This document shows, one piece after another, positions 23,772 to 36,792 of a DNA stretch of 64,000 bases (the stretch's first letter is position 1; every line of letters begins with the position of its first letter). Position numbers and translations under genes: made by a program. Origin of the DNA: Triops longicaudatus (taxonomy: Eukaryota; Arthropoda; Branchiopoda; Notostraca; Triopsidae); contig JAGQDJ010000179.1 of assembly GCA_022885665.1 (NCBI GenBank), forward strand, positions 1-64,000. The letters run 5' to 3'. The notes under the pieces are model-generated. The model did no database searches. It was not told the DNA's origin and was given only the letters and a program-made list of their open reading frames with translations.

Positions 23772-25559
23772 GGGAGACGCTATCTTACTTTGTTTCTTAA
23801 AAAAATCTACTGGATATGAAAGAAAGAAAAATAATGTAATAGAAAAAGTAAAGTAAAATTTACATACTACAGTGAAATACTTTATAAAGAAGATGAAATA
23901 AATCGCGTAAAACGCAGGTATTAGGCGTAAGCCATCGCTGTTTTTTTTTTTAAGGTACGCTTCTTTAAACACAGAGATGGTCATAAGTTCTGTCTTGCGA
24001 TAAGTTGAACGTTAAAAGAATAAAAAAAAAATGAAATAAATGAAACAAAACTACCTGACCGTCTTGGATTGGGTTCAATTTTTCACTAGTAAACGGAATT
24101 GCTTTGATTTAGGAGGACTGTAGTTGTCATGTTTCCACGTTTATAGCCGAACCTTTCTCATATGCATGAAAGCCTTTGACAAAAATGCATGGCTGGCAAA
24201 AGCTTTTGCAATAAAGAGGATATCCAGTACAGCAGCCACTACGAATAGAAAAACAAGCCATGAAGAAACATTGAATTTCCATTTTTTATTTCGTACCATG
24301 GGGCAGTAATGCAAAAAGACGAGAAAGTGAGAGAGAGAGAGAAATTTCAATGTTCAATGTCGCCTCTCGGCAGCTTCCTTCTTCTTTTGCCTTCGAAACT
24401 GCTGCAGTGCCCCATAGAGCTCTTAGATTTTCTTGGTTGACATCACGGCGACATAATGATCCTTGCGTTTGAATAGGCTCCCCCGACTTTATACCGACAC
24501 TTGTGTCGCGAAACCCCGGAGGAGGAGGAGAGCCTTCTTCTTTGGCTGCTCCTGTGGAAAGAATGGCCGGACGGATGGACTTACAAATCGTCGCCGTCTC
24601 CATCGTTTTTGCCTTTCTAAAGAGAGAAAGAGAGAAAGAGCTGTACACTGCCTTTTCCTCTCTCAAAAACCTTACCCCTACCGAAAAGACTTGCCAAAGG
24701 TCCCGAGGAGGATCTTATAGAACCACAATCCAAAAAGGAAGCTCTAAATACACACAGTATCAACTGGCCCGGAAGGTAAGCTTCGGGATGTTCTGGGATG
24801 TTCTTACATCTTCACCCAAAGGCCAAGAACGCAAAAACTCGTAATTTTTAGTTTGCTCTTCTTTCATAAGGCCATTCAAAGCAAGCCTCACAAGTATTGC
24901 AATAAGTGCACAACACGCACAGAATATGTGGCCCATGTGACTGACGAGCGTGTACAACTACGTGCTAACGAGAAGCTCAAGATTTTCATTCATTAACGGT
25001 TGTTCGACTTTCGGTTAATATTCTAGTTTTGTAAGGTACGACGGTTTCGCCATTGGATGCCCAATTATCTCGACTTCCCGTTGACTTCCTGCTTACAAGA
25101 GTGAAACTAGGACCAAGAGTGAAAGGTATATAAATCTGAAGGGCAATTCCTTATTTCGTACCCTAGTCCCAGGGTAGGATAAATAGGCGCGTAGCAGGGC
25201 TATATTCTCGTCGGGAAATGAAGCTAGCGAATTTTTTATGATATCTCTAAAAGTTCGTAAGTAATCAGTTCTTAAGTTCTACCTCTAAAAGTTCGTAAGT
25301 AGACAATAGCAAGTGTTCTGAATTATATTATACTACGTACATATAGTCGAGTTTGCTGTGAAAATAGAGTAAAAGACATTTCACTCGGCACTATTTACGT
25401 TTGCATGTTGAAAAATCCACTTTCCTATACCCATAGAATGGACAGCGCACTGTACTTAAAGACAGCCTAACTAGACGACTAGAAAGCATAAAGCAAAAGT
25501 TCACTATAAAACGCGTTGAATATGGTTTTGAAAACTTTCGAGATCGAGCAATAGCTTAA

Positions 25560-25716
25560 TAGCGAATTCAGTTGGGAGAGCAAGTGCGCACTGAGTTTTT
25601 GAAGCACATGCAATCTGTGTGCTTGAAAAACGAAAATTTTCTGAGCTTTTGAAACACAGTGAATTGCTGGTGTTTGAAAACTCAGTGTGCACTGACTCTC
25701 CCAACTGAATTCGCTA
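25560..25716. mobile_element. Fold-back MITE, GCGAATTCAGTTGGGAGAG family, copy 2
   Basis: A TA flanks each end of near-perfect terminal inverted repeats of about 35 bp (left GCGAATTCAGTTGGGAGAGC, right its complement, followed inward by the complement of AGTGCGCACTGAGTTTT). The whole 157 bp can fold back on itself. It is a clear relative of the copy at 18457-18606, 7 kb away. TA flanks suggest Tc1-mariner-type mobilisation. Confidence 0.85.
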
Positions 25717-28700
25717 TGAAGCTCTCTTCTGGTCTGGTGTAGATTACAACTAATGCATGCCATTTATTATGTCTTTCCGAATCTAACGGCCTAAAGCTCG
25801 TTACATAACCTTCGTTTGGATAACAGAGTTTTTACAACTGTAGGCCGTAACGCAACAGTGAAAGTTTGCAAAGCCGACACGCATCAAACCGTATTCGGAA
25901 AAAATAAATAAATACAGTGTCCAAGTGCTGTGCGTTTAGCACAAGAACATGTCCCGGTACACTTTTCGTTTGTTACAAATTTAAGAAAGTGCAAGTTTTT
26001 GCTTCCGTGTCAAAATTTACATACATATTCACCGTTGAGTATTACTTTCGCAGATTAGGCCAATTTATTTTCGTATTTAAACTTTGTGAGGAATTTTGCC
26101 AGAAAAACTACACAATGTTAATTTGTGAGTTATAATAAATTACAATTTTTTTTTATTTTTTTTGTGGCGTCATGGCGTTGAATAATGAGAGGTAAGCGTC
26201 TCGGTTTGTACACATAAGATCCTGGTTCCCTTTTGACACAGATTTGTCCCGCTTTGTATGAGGGGTGTTGGGGGTGAGGAAAAGTGGAATAGTTAGAAGC
26301 AAAGGTTTGAAGTGTTCTGGAGCAAAAGAGGAGAAATCTATATAAAAAGAGGAGCTAAATAGGTTTCCTGCGAATGCTTTTTGGAGTGTTGAGGGGGGAG
26401 GGCGGACTTTGATTCTGGCAAGAGGTAAGTCCCGCTTCAAAAATCGGAAGAATGACTGTTCGTCCGCCTCCTTCCCTTTTCTTTGCTCTCTTGAAAGACT
26501 TAACAGCATTGAAAATTCTTCCAACCCTCCCACTCCAAAAGTGGCTGCTGCTGGCTTTCAGAAAAATCTACCCAGAGACGACAGTATCGTCTTTTGGCTA
26601 GCTGCTGAACCCCCTTTGTCCATGTCAGGGAGTTGTATTAGCTTTTCTTTTCCTTTTTTCATATTATTTTCCTTTTAGCTTCGCACCTTGTAGCGCTCGA
26701 TTCAGCAACATGATAGATGAACCATGCCTGTATGATGTCGCCGTAATGCCTTTTCTTTTGCCTCATTTATAACATGGACTACTGCAGCTAAATGGGCGAC
26801 TTGAATTGCACCAGGTACACCATGTCCTCCTCCTTCGAAAAAGGAAAAAATCCTGGAGATGTAGGAGCCAAAAAAAAAATCGAAAAGCCCCGCACAGTTT
26901 ATCATAAGTGAATTCTTTCGACAGTTCAGACGTCAAATCAAAAGCGCTTCAACTTTCCGTCTGCTAATTAGCCCTCTAAGTATTTAAAATTTCCCGTTTG
27001 GTGCTTTAATAACTAATTACCTCCTGTTTGGAGAGGTTTTGTAAGGGGTTTTGAAACTGAATGTACTTGAGAAAATTAGCCGAATTTGTATTTGCACTTT
27101 ACGAGGAGAATAACAAGTTCTTCAAGTAGACATGAGTTTGAAAGCCCCACAAAAACCATGGGTACAAGTCGTAAAAGCAAGGTGTGGACATTGTGGGTAT
27201 GGGTTGTTATCATCCCAAGTACATGTTACAGGAGTCTGAGAGCTCTAAGCGAAGGGTCGAGAGGGTGCTCCATAGGACAAGCTGGCGGGACAAAAGGTTA
27301 TTGTGCGTGTGCCGTGTTAGCACTTTGGTCGTTCCCTGGCAGATCCAGGTGATTTATGACAGAATACTTTAGGGACTCCTTTTTTCCCCGTGTCCTACTG
27401 TAAGCGAGCGTACTACGGTCACAGTAACCAGAACTGAATAGCTCTGTTGGTATTGTCCTAGCTTATGGCCCAATACAGAGCTAGACTGACTTTTTTTCAA
27501 TCCCTTAACCCCCCGAAAGAACTGAGAATACTTCAGAGACTATGCCGCGCTACTTAGAACCTATGGTTATACAGGACAGACTGTGAAGTATGAGGAAAAA
27601 TGAAAAGCCTCAAAAGGTGTTACTGGCTGCTGTACGGGGTTCTTATAACCCTCCGCCCCAAAAGAATACTTTTGGGCATGACAAGCCACAAAGCTAAGTA
27701 CCTCGGTATGTCGTTTTTCTCTCCTCCGCACCCTCTCTCTCTGGCAGAGACGTACTACCAGAGTTTTGGCTGGCTGGTAAATCATTCATCAAAGCCAGGC
27801 GTCGATAGAGACGTTGATGACACGCCGCTTTTTGACAAGCAGACCCACAGACGTTTTGTAAACCATGTTATGCCTGATAAAGTGGAGAAAATGTCCTTCG
27901 TGTTCACTCTACATTGCTTCCTCTCAGTGTGACTTTTGGCAGTGTCATTACGTGTAACTTTACGCCTATTATTATTTGACATTCATTCGTTCCCCTACCC
28001 TGGTAATAAAAGAGGAATCTTGCAAAGATTTAACAAACTAATCGTGGCTGCTGACTGCAGAAATGACTAAAAATGAAGATTGGTTGATAATACGCAGTAG
28101 GTGCAGCCTAACATCATTAGGAATTGGCTATTTAGTAGCGTGGGAACACGATTCTCGACGGCAAAACCGGGAAAGCTGGCAAGGGAAAGAGCTTGCATGC
28201 GACAAGAATTCCTGAGGGAAAAATCGACCATGCCAACAAGTTACTTGATGGGGTTTTCGAACATGACGCATCTTTGGGGATATGAGGCAAGTATAATCCC
28301 CATGGCAACGTGCAATGAAGCATGCGTATTACCCGCAACACGCACAGATATGCCATCGTCGACGTATACGTCGAAGCCCCAACCCAGAACTTGGGGACAC
28401 CAGCAATGTTTTCTCCCAACCCTGTGGCATGACCATCGCCGATGACGTTCTAATGACATCACACGATTGGCCAAGCATGGGTAATGAGTTTAAAGACGAA
28501 ACCGCTGTTCAATCTGCAGTATTCCCTCACAACCTTCTTGCCTATTCCTTGGTCATCGCTCCAACCATATTCCAGTTCAATTCATTTCCTATAACCCCCA
28601 GAAAAACTCATGTCATGAATTTGTAACCACACATTGCTATTAGCGCACATTACAAGTCGGAAAACCTGAGCAAGCAATAAAGGCTCTATATCCATTGTTT

Positions 28701-31700
28701 ATCATTTGCATGATCTTCAGCCGACAAATTTCGTTGTTGCTAACAGTGAATTTTATTGGCTAAGCAGCAAATGCAATTAACTTGAAAAAAAATAAACTGT
28801 TGCGCTGTGCTACCTTAGAGTATCTCTGCTTATGTTGATGAACGACTAAGTTTGTGTCATGAAAATAAGCAAATTTTTTCGTTTTCTTATAAATGTGCAG
28901 TATTTTTCAACGATCAAAACTAGTTCCCTGCTATGAGTTTCTATAAAACGAGTAGGCTACAATACATGCTGGAATTAGGATAAACCTAAATTTTACTCAA
29001 GACCTGAGATGATCAAGTGATAAAATTGGACAGAAAATAATGGATTAACGTGCGAGAAAAGTATGTGGATTGGTTGAGGAGTAATTTCAGGGTTCCTGAG
29101 CACGGTCATGCGACAGAAATCTGGGCCCGTGTCGGAACTAGGGTAAAGGATACACGTTTATAAAAAGGTTAGGCAAGAGGGTACGTTTTGTGGCGTTTAC
29201 CTGCGATAAATACCAAACGATCGTACACTGAGAGCCCAGGAGTTAAGTAGGTTTCCGCCTAGTTTCCTAGCTAGGACGTGGAGGGTCCGTTAGTTAAGAC
29301 CAGAACGAATCAAGTGGATTTTACGCTAAATCAATACTCAGACCCTCCTTGTGCTATGAATTTAGCACTTGGACACTTTAACAGAAATGCAAACCCTCCC
29401 TCAGAATGTTTCCTTCTAAGTACTATACAATAACTGATACACCTGGGACATCCCGCTTTTTTCAACAAGTGCTGAAAGTTTACGTTTCAATTTCCGAGTC
29501 CCGAGTAGAAAAATGGTTTGGCTATTTGGAATTTAGATGCGACACTGGATGCGACAATGCCTTGAATTATTCTTTTCTTTCTCTTTTTCCCTGAAAGTTA
29601 CCTACGATAATTTAGTAAACTCTACGAACTTCTCTACTAATAGAGTTCTACTTAAGTTTTTACATCTTTATTTAATCGCATGGCAGTTATGGCGGTTAGG
29701 AACAGAGACAACATACGCATGTGTATGTCGCCTGGTACGCCGGTGAAGGCATTCATAGATGAGCATTTTAGTGGAAATATTTAACGAGGCAGTGCCCCTA
29801 AGGAGACCTTTAAAAATGAGTAAAAGTACTGAAAATATCATAGATAAAAAGAAAGACCCAGGCCGAGGGTAAAGTGCCTCTCAGGCGCGTTCTACTGAAG
29901 AGATCGCACTGTTGGGTTGCTGGAGAGATTTTTTTATCTCTTTTATTCCTGATTACATTCTCCACAGTGTAAAGCACTCGCAAAGTGTAAGGAGAGAGAA
30001 AGAGCGGATGGCGTTAAGGGCCTCATCGACCATCTCATGTTGGCGCTACAAACGTCGGACGCTTACCAGCAGGGAGCCAAGACAATCTTAGGGGGAGACC
30101 CCAAAGCAATGTCGTCTCTATAAAAACAAAACTTCACTTGAATCTTGCATCAATTATACGAAAATGTAAACAGGGGAGTAAAAGAATACGAGAAAACTTT
30201 ACTGAATTTTTATGCGTTTTTAAGTATGCAAATTTTATTCGTGTGAAATTCTTATCACTTAAATGCAAAATAGCAAAATATTGAGTGAAAAGTTTCCTTA
30301 CGTAAACAGACGCAGTCAAACGGTGGCTAAGCTCCTTGTTCTCCACAGGACGTCCCATTCACGCCACACAAGAGGCTTTAATTCACAGGCAACGGTCACT
30401 TTTCACCTGATTACGCTCGTATGCAACCCAAAGCAGCTGCAACGATTCCATATTTTCGACAAAATCGGCTCTTTGCATGACACAGACACACTACCCTTCA
30501 AGTGATTCTTTTATAGCTTGTCTAAAAAACTATGTCAAGCTTTAGAAGAAGTTTATAATTGATATGTACTACATGGAGTTAGCTTGCTGAAAAAATATTT
30601 TTCTGATTCTACAGAGACTTTCTTTGTTGCTTATCGGCAAGCTCATCACTACCCTATGTCCGGTGTACTCGAATGAATTGACCGTCAAGCGGATTACCGC
30701 AAACATCGCTGATCCAGGCTGTACTGTCTATATTAGTCAAACCTGATCGGCCAAACCCACATTGCGAGATAAATAAAGCGGCCAGTAATCGGCTTCCTGG
30801 TCCGACTGCCCCACACCCACCCCTCGTTCAAGTCCAGCAGGATCAATTACGCCTGCACACGCCCTGTATCATTTATGGCGCGTTTAGTCTTTTGCTTGAC
30901 ACGTTCTAGCTTACTTTTGCACTTCGAAACTCCCATGAGCGGGACACTTAGACTTAATATACAGTATAGACAATTTATGTGTCGTGCCAATATCTACAGT
31001 ACAGCATTCAATTAAGCTAATTAGTATACTATAATTAGTAAGCTGCAGGAAAAGGGGTACTCTGCCACTAAAATCCCTATAATTTCATGCAAAATGGACT
31101 AATGCTTAGCAGTGCTAAGTACATAATAATTAGCGAAGAGAATACAAAAGACACTCAGATTTAGGTTTATTCTAATACTCTGCATCCATGGGAAATTTTT
31201 TCCCCTTCCGAGAGTGCCTATTTTACGAATTACGCTATGTTAAAAAACACATGGATCGAAAGGAGCGAATAAAAACTTTTTCGAGAGAGGTGCGATTAGT
31301 TTACTTGAAAACCGAGTATTAGTTGGGGCACTTGGAATACCATTTAGCTATTGTTTTGTAACACCATAATAAAATCTCGTTGGAAAACCCAGGGGAAAGT
31401 CTTCATTAGGTATAAGCCTAAAAGCAAAGAATTCATTGTCATTCACAATGAATACTGCAAGCCCACAATTATGCTACCACAGTTTCGTGTAAGTCTCTTC
31501 ATCCCTGGCTATGAGCATTTATTGTTAGCAACAATAATTGTCCCCGCCGAAGTAAGCAGCAGCCCGTGGAGCAATGGGAACATTCATTGTTAGTCGAATA
31601 CCACGTCTGCTCGAAAGGGGATAACCGTGTGCGTTGCGAAGTAACTATGGCCAGAGGCAGAAAATAAGTTTATTCGAAGAGTCGTACTAGTTGCTTAACT

Positions 31701-33427
31701 ATGAACTATGAAGTTAACTATGAAGTTTCGTCAGATCATAGGGTGATTGTAGTATGTTGTCTAGTCATTTACTGCTCATTTCGTAAGCACCTCCCCCCCC
31801 CCAAAAAAAAAAAAAAGGAGCTATATTCCCGTGCTAAAACTTGGTATGGTCAAAATTTTAACTCAAATTGGCCCATTTTCCCTAAGTTACGCACGCCAAG
31901 TTTCCGAAATGTTAAGTTATTCCCAAATGTTTCAGACAGTTTAACTCTCGAATTTCTGTTCACTGAAGGCAGCTACAAGCGCACCGAAACTTGTTTCCAA
32001 CTTTGCGGGACCCAAGTTTTTCGTCACTCGGCAACGTTTGCCAGTGCTCATCATCTTTGTCTTATACCCCTACCCCCTACATTCCTACCCTTTCGAAAGA
32101 GATTCTGTTCGCACATTTACATCGTGTTGCAAAAGTAAAAGAGCTAAACAAAAGAGATTTCATCCTAATAACCCTCTAAGCCTACGTTTTTAGCTGCTTC
32201 TCCTACCTTGGAAACGACACCGAGGAGCTAATTAAATATCCTAGAGAGCTTGCATCCCAGCAACACTACAAAGCGATCGGGTTCATTTGCATACGAAATG
32301 TCAAATCATGAGCGTTAAGGAAGAAAGTACTTTATTACTTCTATTCCCAACAGCGAAGACATCCCTTTTATTTTTTAAAAAATATTTTTTTGTTTCAATG
32401 CTAGGCATATTGTATATCCTTAACCAGCGAAGCGACATTTACTCATCATTTTTAACCATTCCCCGGCTAAGAAGAACGAACTGAAAATGCAAACAATTGA
32501 ATGAAGCGTGTTGTCTTCGAAATTATGAAGGAGAAAGAATTCCAGCTTTGCTAATCGCTGAGCATTGTTTCTTCATGCATACGAAATAAGTCTCTACGAC
32601 AGACGCACAGCCTTTGCGAATCAAGCTAACGACGTATTTCTTCCAACAAATTTATATCTTTTTGAGCCTTCGAAAAATTCAATTAAATTCAAGGGGCAAA
32701 TGTTCTCCTCCTCTCTTGTGCTCATATATAAGGTAAATTTTTCTTTCGAACCAAGCAAAGGAAGTGAATGCAGGCAAAGCTTACTCGTTAATGGCAGTCT
32801 ATAAAAGGCGTTAAGAAAGTGTTGATGACCTTTGGTACTCCTCTGCTCCATATTTACGACTTCGTTTGCGACGAAAGGATGGTGGAGGGAGAAAAGTCCG
32901 CAAGAAAAGCAAGCCTGTCATCGTTCCGCACTCACGGTCCACTGCTTGTGCATGGGTTCGCACGTCTTATCGCGGGCAACCAGCCCTTTCATTGTTGCCC
33001 GTATAGCTCTCCATCTCCTACTTTTGTTCTTCCCAGATACTTTTTGTTTTCCCTCCCCAGCATCCACCAAGACATATCTAAGATGGTTTGAAACATTGCG
33101 TCTAGGGATGCTGTACTGTTAGTCTCGACCAAGTATGTATGTGGCGATGGCCATGGCGTATAAACGCGAAGGGCCAACTTCCTTCCTTCCTGGCATGTGT
33201 AATCAACAGACCTAGCGTAACCAAAACCGCCATTAACGGAGCTATAGCAAGTTGTGTTCGGATTCCTAGACGTAATCTCCCAACCAAAGTTCCGCAAAAC
33301 AAGCTTTTTTCTTTTTTGTGTCTTACATCGTTGACCAACTTTTGGTCAGTTTACGCTTAATAAAAAACATAAGTAAAATGAAAACAATTTACACTTGAAA
33401 GTGAGAATGACAATAAGTGCAAACAAT

Positions 33428-33455
33428 AAAAATAATAATGATAATAATAATAATA
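33428..33455. repeat. AAT microsatellite
   Basis: A run of AATAAT/GATAATAATAATAAT, short and slightly interrupted. Confidence 0.8.
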
Positions 33456-34768
33456 AAATGAAGTGGAGGCAAATCTAAAAGGTGTCGCCTAAGTGGTCAC
33501 ATTTTCGTCCAGTTTTTCCTGGAATTCATTTTTCATCAGCCAGTATAACAGGACGCAGAGAGCGCAATTGTTCAAAACAGCAGCAATAAAATGCAGGAAA
33601 TTCATATCTTTTAAACTGAGAGCAGATCTTTTAAAATCCCTTATAAGATAAGATATATTTAATTTGATTCTTACCCTAGAAATGATAATTTCGTTGGTTG
33701 TTCGGATTAGTTGGCCACTCGCTTATCTGCTCAAGGATTCAGTCTAGTACGGAATGCGGGATAACAGGGATTTTAAAGTGTGAAATTAAAAAAACAGTAC
33801 CATTATCACTGATTATAATTGTAAAAATTAAGTAATAGTTCCAACAATACTTTCAAACAATCAATACATTACCAATGCAAAAATACATTTGTTGAAGTGA
33901 TCTAGTGTACACCAAGAAGGGGTTGCATATCGCGGTCCTGCCTTTCTCGCAGTAAGTATTTCTACCTCTGTCGACTATCACAATAATTTGAAAATCATTT
34001 ACCGGAAGGACTTGAAAAATATACACTTCGATTAAAATGAATAGTTTCAATGTAAATATACGAAAACACATCTAAGCAGTCAGAAGGAAATATTCTTCTA
34101 TTATGTTTGTTGTTCCGCAAGCTGTCCTTAAACCTGTTTAAATTAATGTATGTAAAGTGTACACAGTTTTTGCCAACTGTGATAAATCGCTCAACGCTGG
34201 AAAAACTTTCTCCCGATTCGAAATAAGGGTTTCGGACAAAATTTTCGAACTGTTAATCTTTTCGAAATCTAAGAGTACAGTTTTGGGCTGATGTCAGTAA
34301 GCTTAGGATAAAATGCAATTTAAATCCTTCTTTTTATAAAAAAAAATATTTAAGTTTTCTACGCTTAACCGTACACGAAATTTATTCACTGACCCTTACC
34401 ACTACCGCGCTCTCGTATTACATTCGAAGCACTGCGGTAAATACTTCCCGCGATAAGTAGAACTGAAATCAGCATGATCGTTCTCGCAGTAGCTGTAAGA
34501 CATTTTTTACCATTTTAGACCCTGACACCAATCCATGGCTCATTTTACTGTCAGCACTCGAGAAAACATATAAAGCAGTCGCGAAAACAAATGCCAGAAA
34601 AAAAAGAACTCAATTGCTTGGAATACGGCATGAAAGTAATCGACAGTAAAAACAAATAACTATTATTCATATTTTTCTTCCCGCAACACGTGTGATTCCC
34701 TTAGGAATACATTAGCGAAATGTTGGATTTTTATTTATTTATTTAGGAAAAGGAAGTTAGATTGAAGC

Positions 34769-34809
34769 AGTCTATTAAGCAATAGGCGAATCCTATTGCT
34801 TAATAGACT
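34769..34809. other. 18-bp perfect inverted repeat with 5-nt loop
   Basis: AGTCTATTAAGCAATAGG and its exact complement flank the loop CGAAT. The stem is too short for an animal pre-miRNA. No run of T follows on either strand. It may be a small cruciform-forming relic of a MITE. Confidence 0.7.
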
Positions 34810-36763
34810 TCAGTGAATAAAACTGAGTGTTTTAATTTGGACAACCCTCATTACTAATTTGAATTTTGCCTTTTTTTTCCGTTTCTGGGTACTTTAACTC
34901 GGTTAAGTGAAGAGCAAGCGTGTAAACAAAGTGAGAGGGAGGACACTTAGGAGGAGTTGCATTAAAGAGGAAGCCACTAAAATAGGTGAGTAAAGTAAAT
35001 TGAGGAGTTGAAAGACAACTCATCTGGTTGAATGAGATTTGGACAGATGGTTTCGAAAAGCTTGCAAACGTACTCCTAGGCTGTCGAGTATACGCACGGA
35101 AACTTGCAGTCATTGAACACATACAAGTTAATGTGCAGTTTGTCGCGTGTGCATTCGCCTGGTTGCCTTTCTATATTGCAACCCCTCTTTTACGTCTTAT
35201 AATGCTTTTGCCGAGGGGGCCCCCATGGACAACTCGTACTCCAATCCATCGTATTATACAGGAAAATATTCCTTTTCTTATACATGTGCCACAATTCGCC
35301 GTGATTTAACGCCACCTGATTAGTCCGATTCGTTCCACGCATAATAGAACCTCCATTTGGGCAATTGGACTATAACGAAGCTCCAAAGGCTTATCCTATC
35401 AAACCCTTGGACATGTTCAAATTGAGACGTTCTATCCCTTACCCCACCCGTTAGTCCACGCTGCATCCAACAATCCCCCATTTTCGAAATCTTGTCTACG
35501 TAACACCAAATTTGTACGCTACTTTAACCGAAATGTAAATGCACTCTAACCTCACTATAAGCAAATGCAAAGCAAACTACTAAGACGAAAACCTCCCAAA
35601 TCGAACAGTGAAAATTTGAGAGAAGTAGGACATGCGTTACACATACTAAAGGCCTTATGCAACAACTTCTACTGGAGCTATGCCAGTTATGGACCATACT
35701 TGGTGAAAGGGTTGGCATAAAAGCGAAAAATTTATTCACCAGATAAATTTGCTATTGTGCTTTTACCATCCCGAAGAAATTTAATTATCCCAATAATTCC
35801 GTTTTTCTTTAATCTAAATCAATGTGCAACAAAGGAATTCACAATTTTCTATAAATAACAACGAATTCTTAGTGTGACTAACACTCGACACTTACGAATA
35901 GATAAACAAAAATAAACAATAGACATACGCAAATAATACGCAATAAAACAACACAGAATAAGTAAACAGCGTAGCCGCAATTGCAAGATAATCGGAAGTA
36001 TCTATATTTGGAATTGATAAAATTGGAATTTCGTCGAAAGTTTAATAAGGAGTGGGTTTCATTCTGAATTATATATAAATGACTATGGGCTGTTGAGCTA
36101 AACAGAAGCTTTAGCGTTGACGGTGTTTAGTTTGACAGCCACTTGGTCAGTCAGTCACGACGTGAACTCGAAACGACGTGAGGCTTGGTGCTAAACTCGA
36201 AAGCCCGGTTCCGTCAGGAAAAATAGAACAGGAAACATCTTACACAATAAAACCTGAAATGCGAAAAGTTCCACACTATATAATGATATAATATAATCTG
36301 GTTGGTCTATTTGGCTTAAACGAGAATTACTCATCAACAAGACTAGTAAACAGACTGTTTCACAGTAACTCTCAAAGTAAATCTTGGTAGAAATAGGCGA
36401 ATATGGAAACAAAACAACTAGGCCCAGGAAAACTCAACTCAACAGAACCCGATTGCGCAACAAAAGAAACTCAAGCAGTACACCTTCTGTTAAAACTGTC
36501 TACGTAAGCGCTATGAGGCTAAATTAGACCCTTTACCTTGTATTCTTGCTATCTGTACGTGTAACAAATCAACGGATGTTTAACGCACCCTTAAGAAAAA
36601 TTGGGGGGAAAAAAGCGAAATGATTGATGTCATTGGGGTCTTTTAGGTGACGTCCTATACGGTTTTGGGTTAAGCACCATGAACCCCGTATCAAGACTTC
36701 ACACGTTAGCAAAAAAAGCAGATCCATACATCCCACCCATCCAGGGCAACGTTGATGGGAGGA

Positions 36764-36792
36764 AGGGTACGTACTGTATTAGTACGTACCCT
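36764..36792. other. 12-bp perfect inverted repeat with 5-nt loop
   Basis: AGGGTACGTACT and AGTACGTACCCT flank the loop GTATT. Each arm is itself built around the palindrome GTACGTAC. Not assigned to any element. Confidence 0.65.

Noticed and set aside
34769..34809. Reading the hairpin as a microRNA precursor
   Set aside because: The stem is only 18 bp, below the roughly 30 bp needed for animal miRNA processing.
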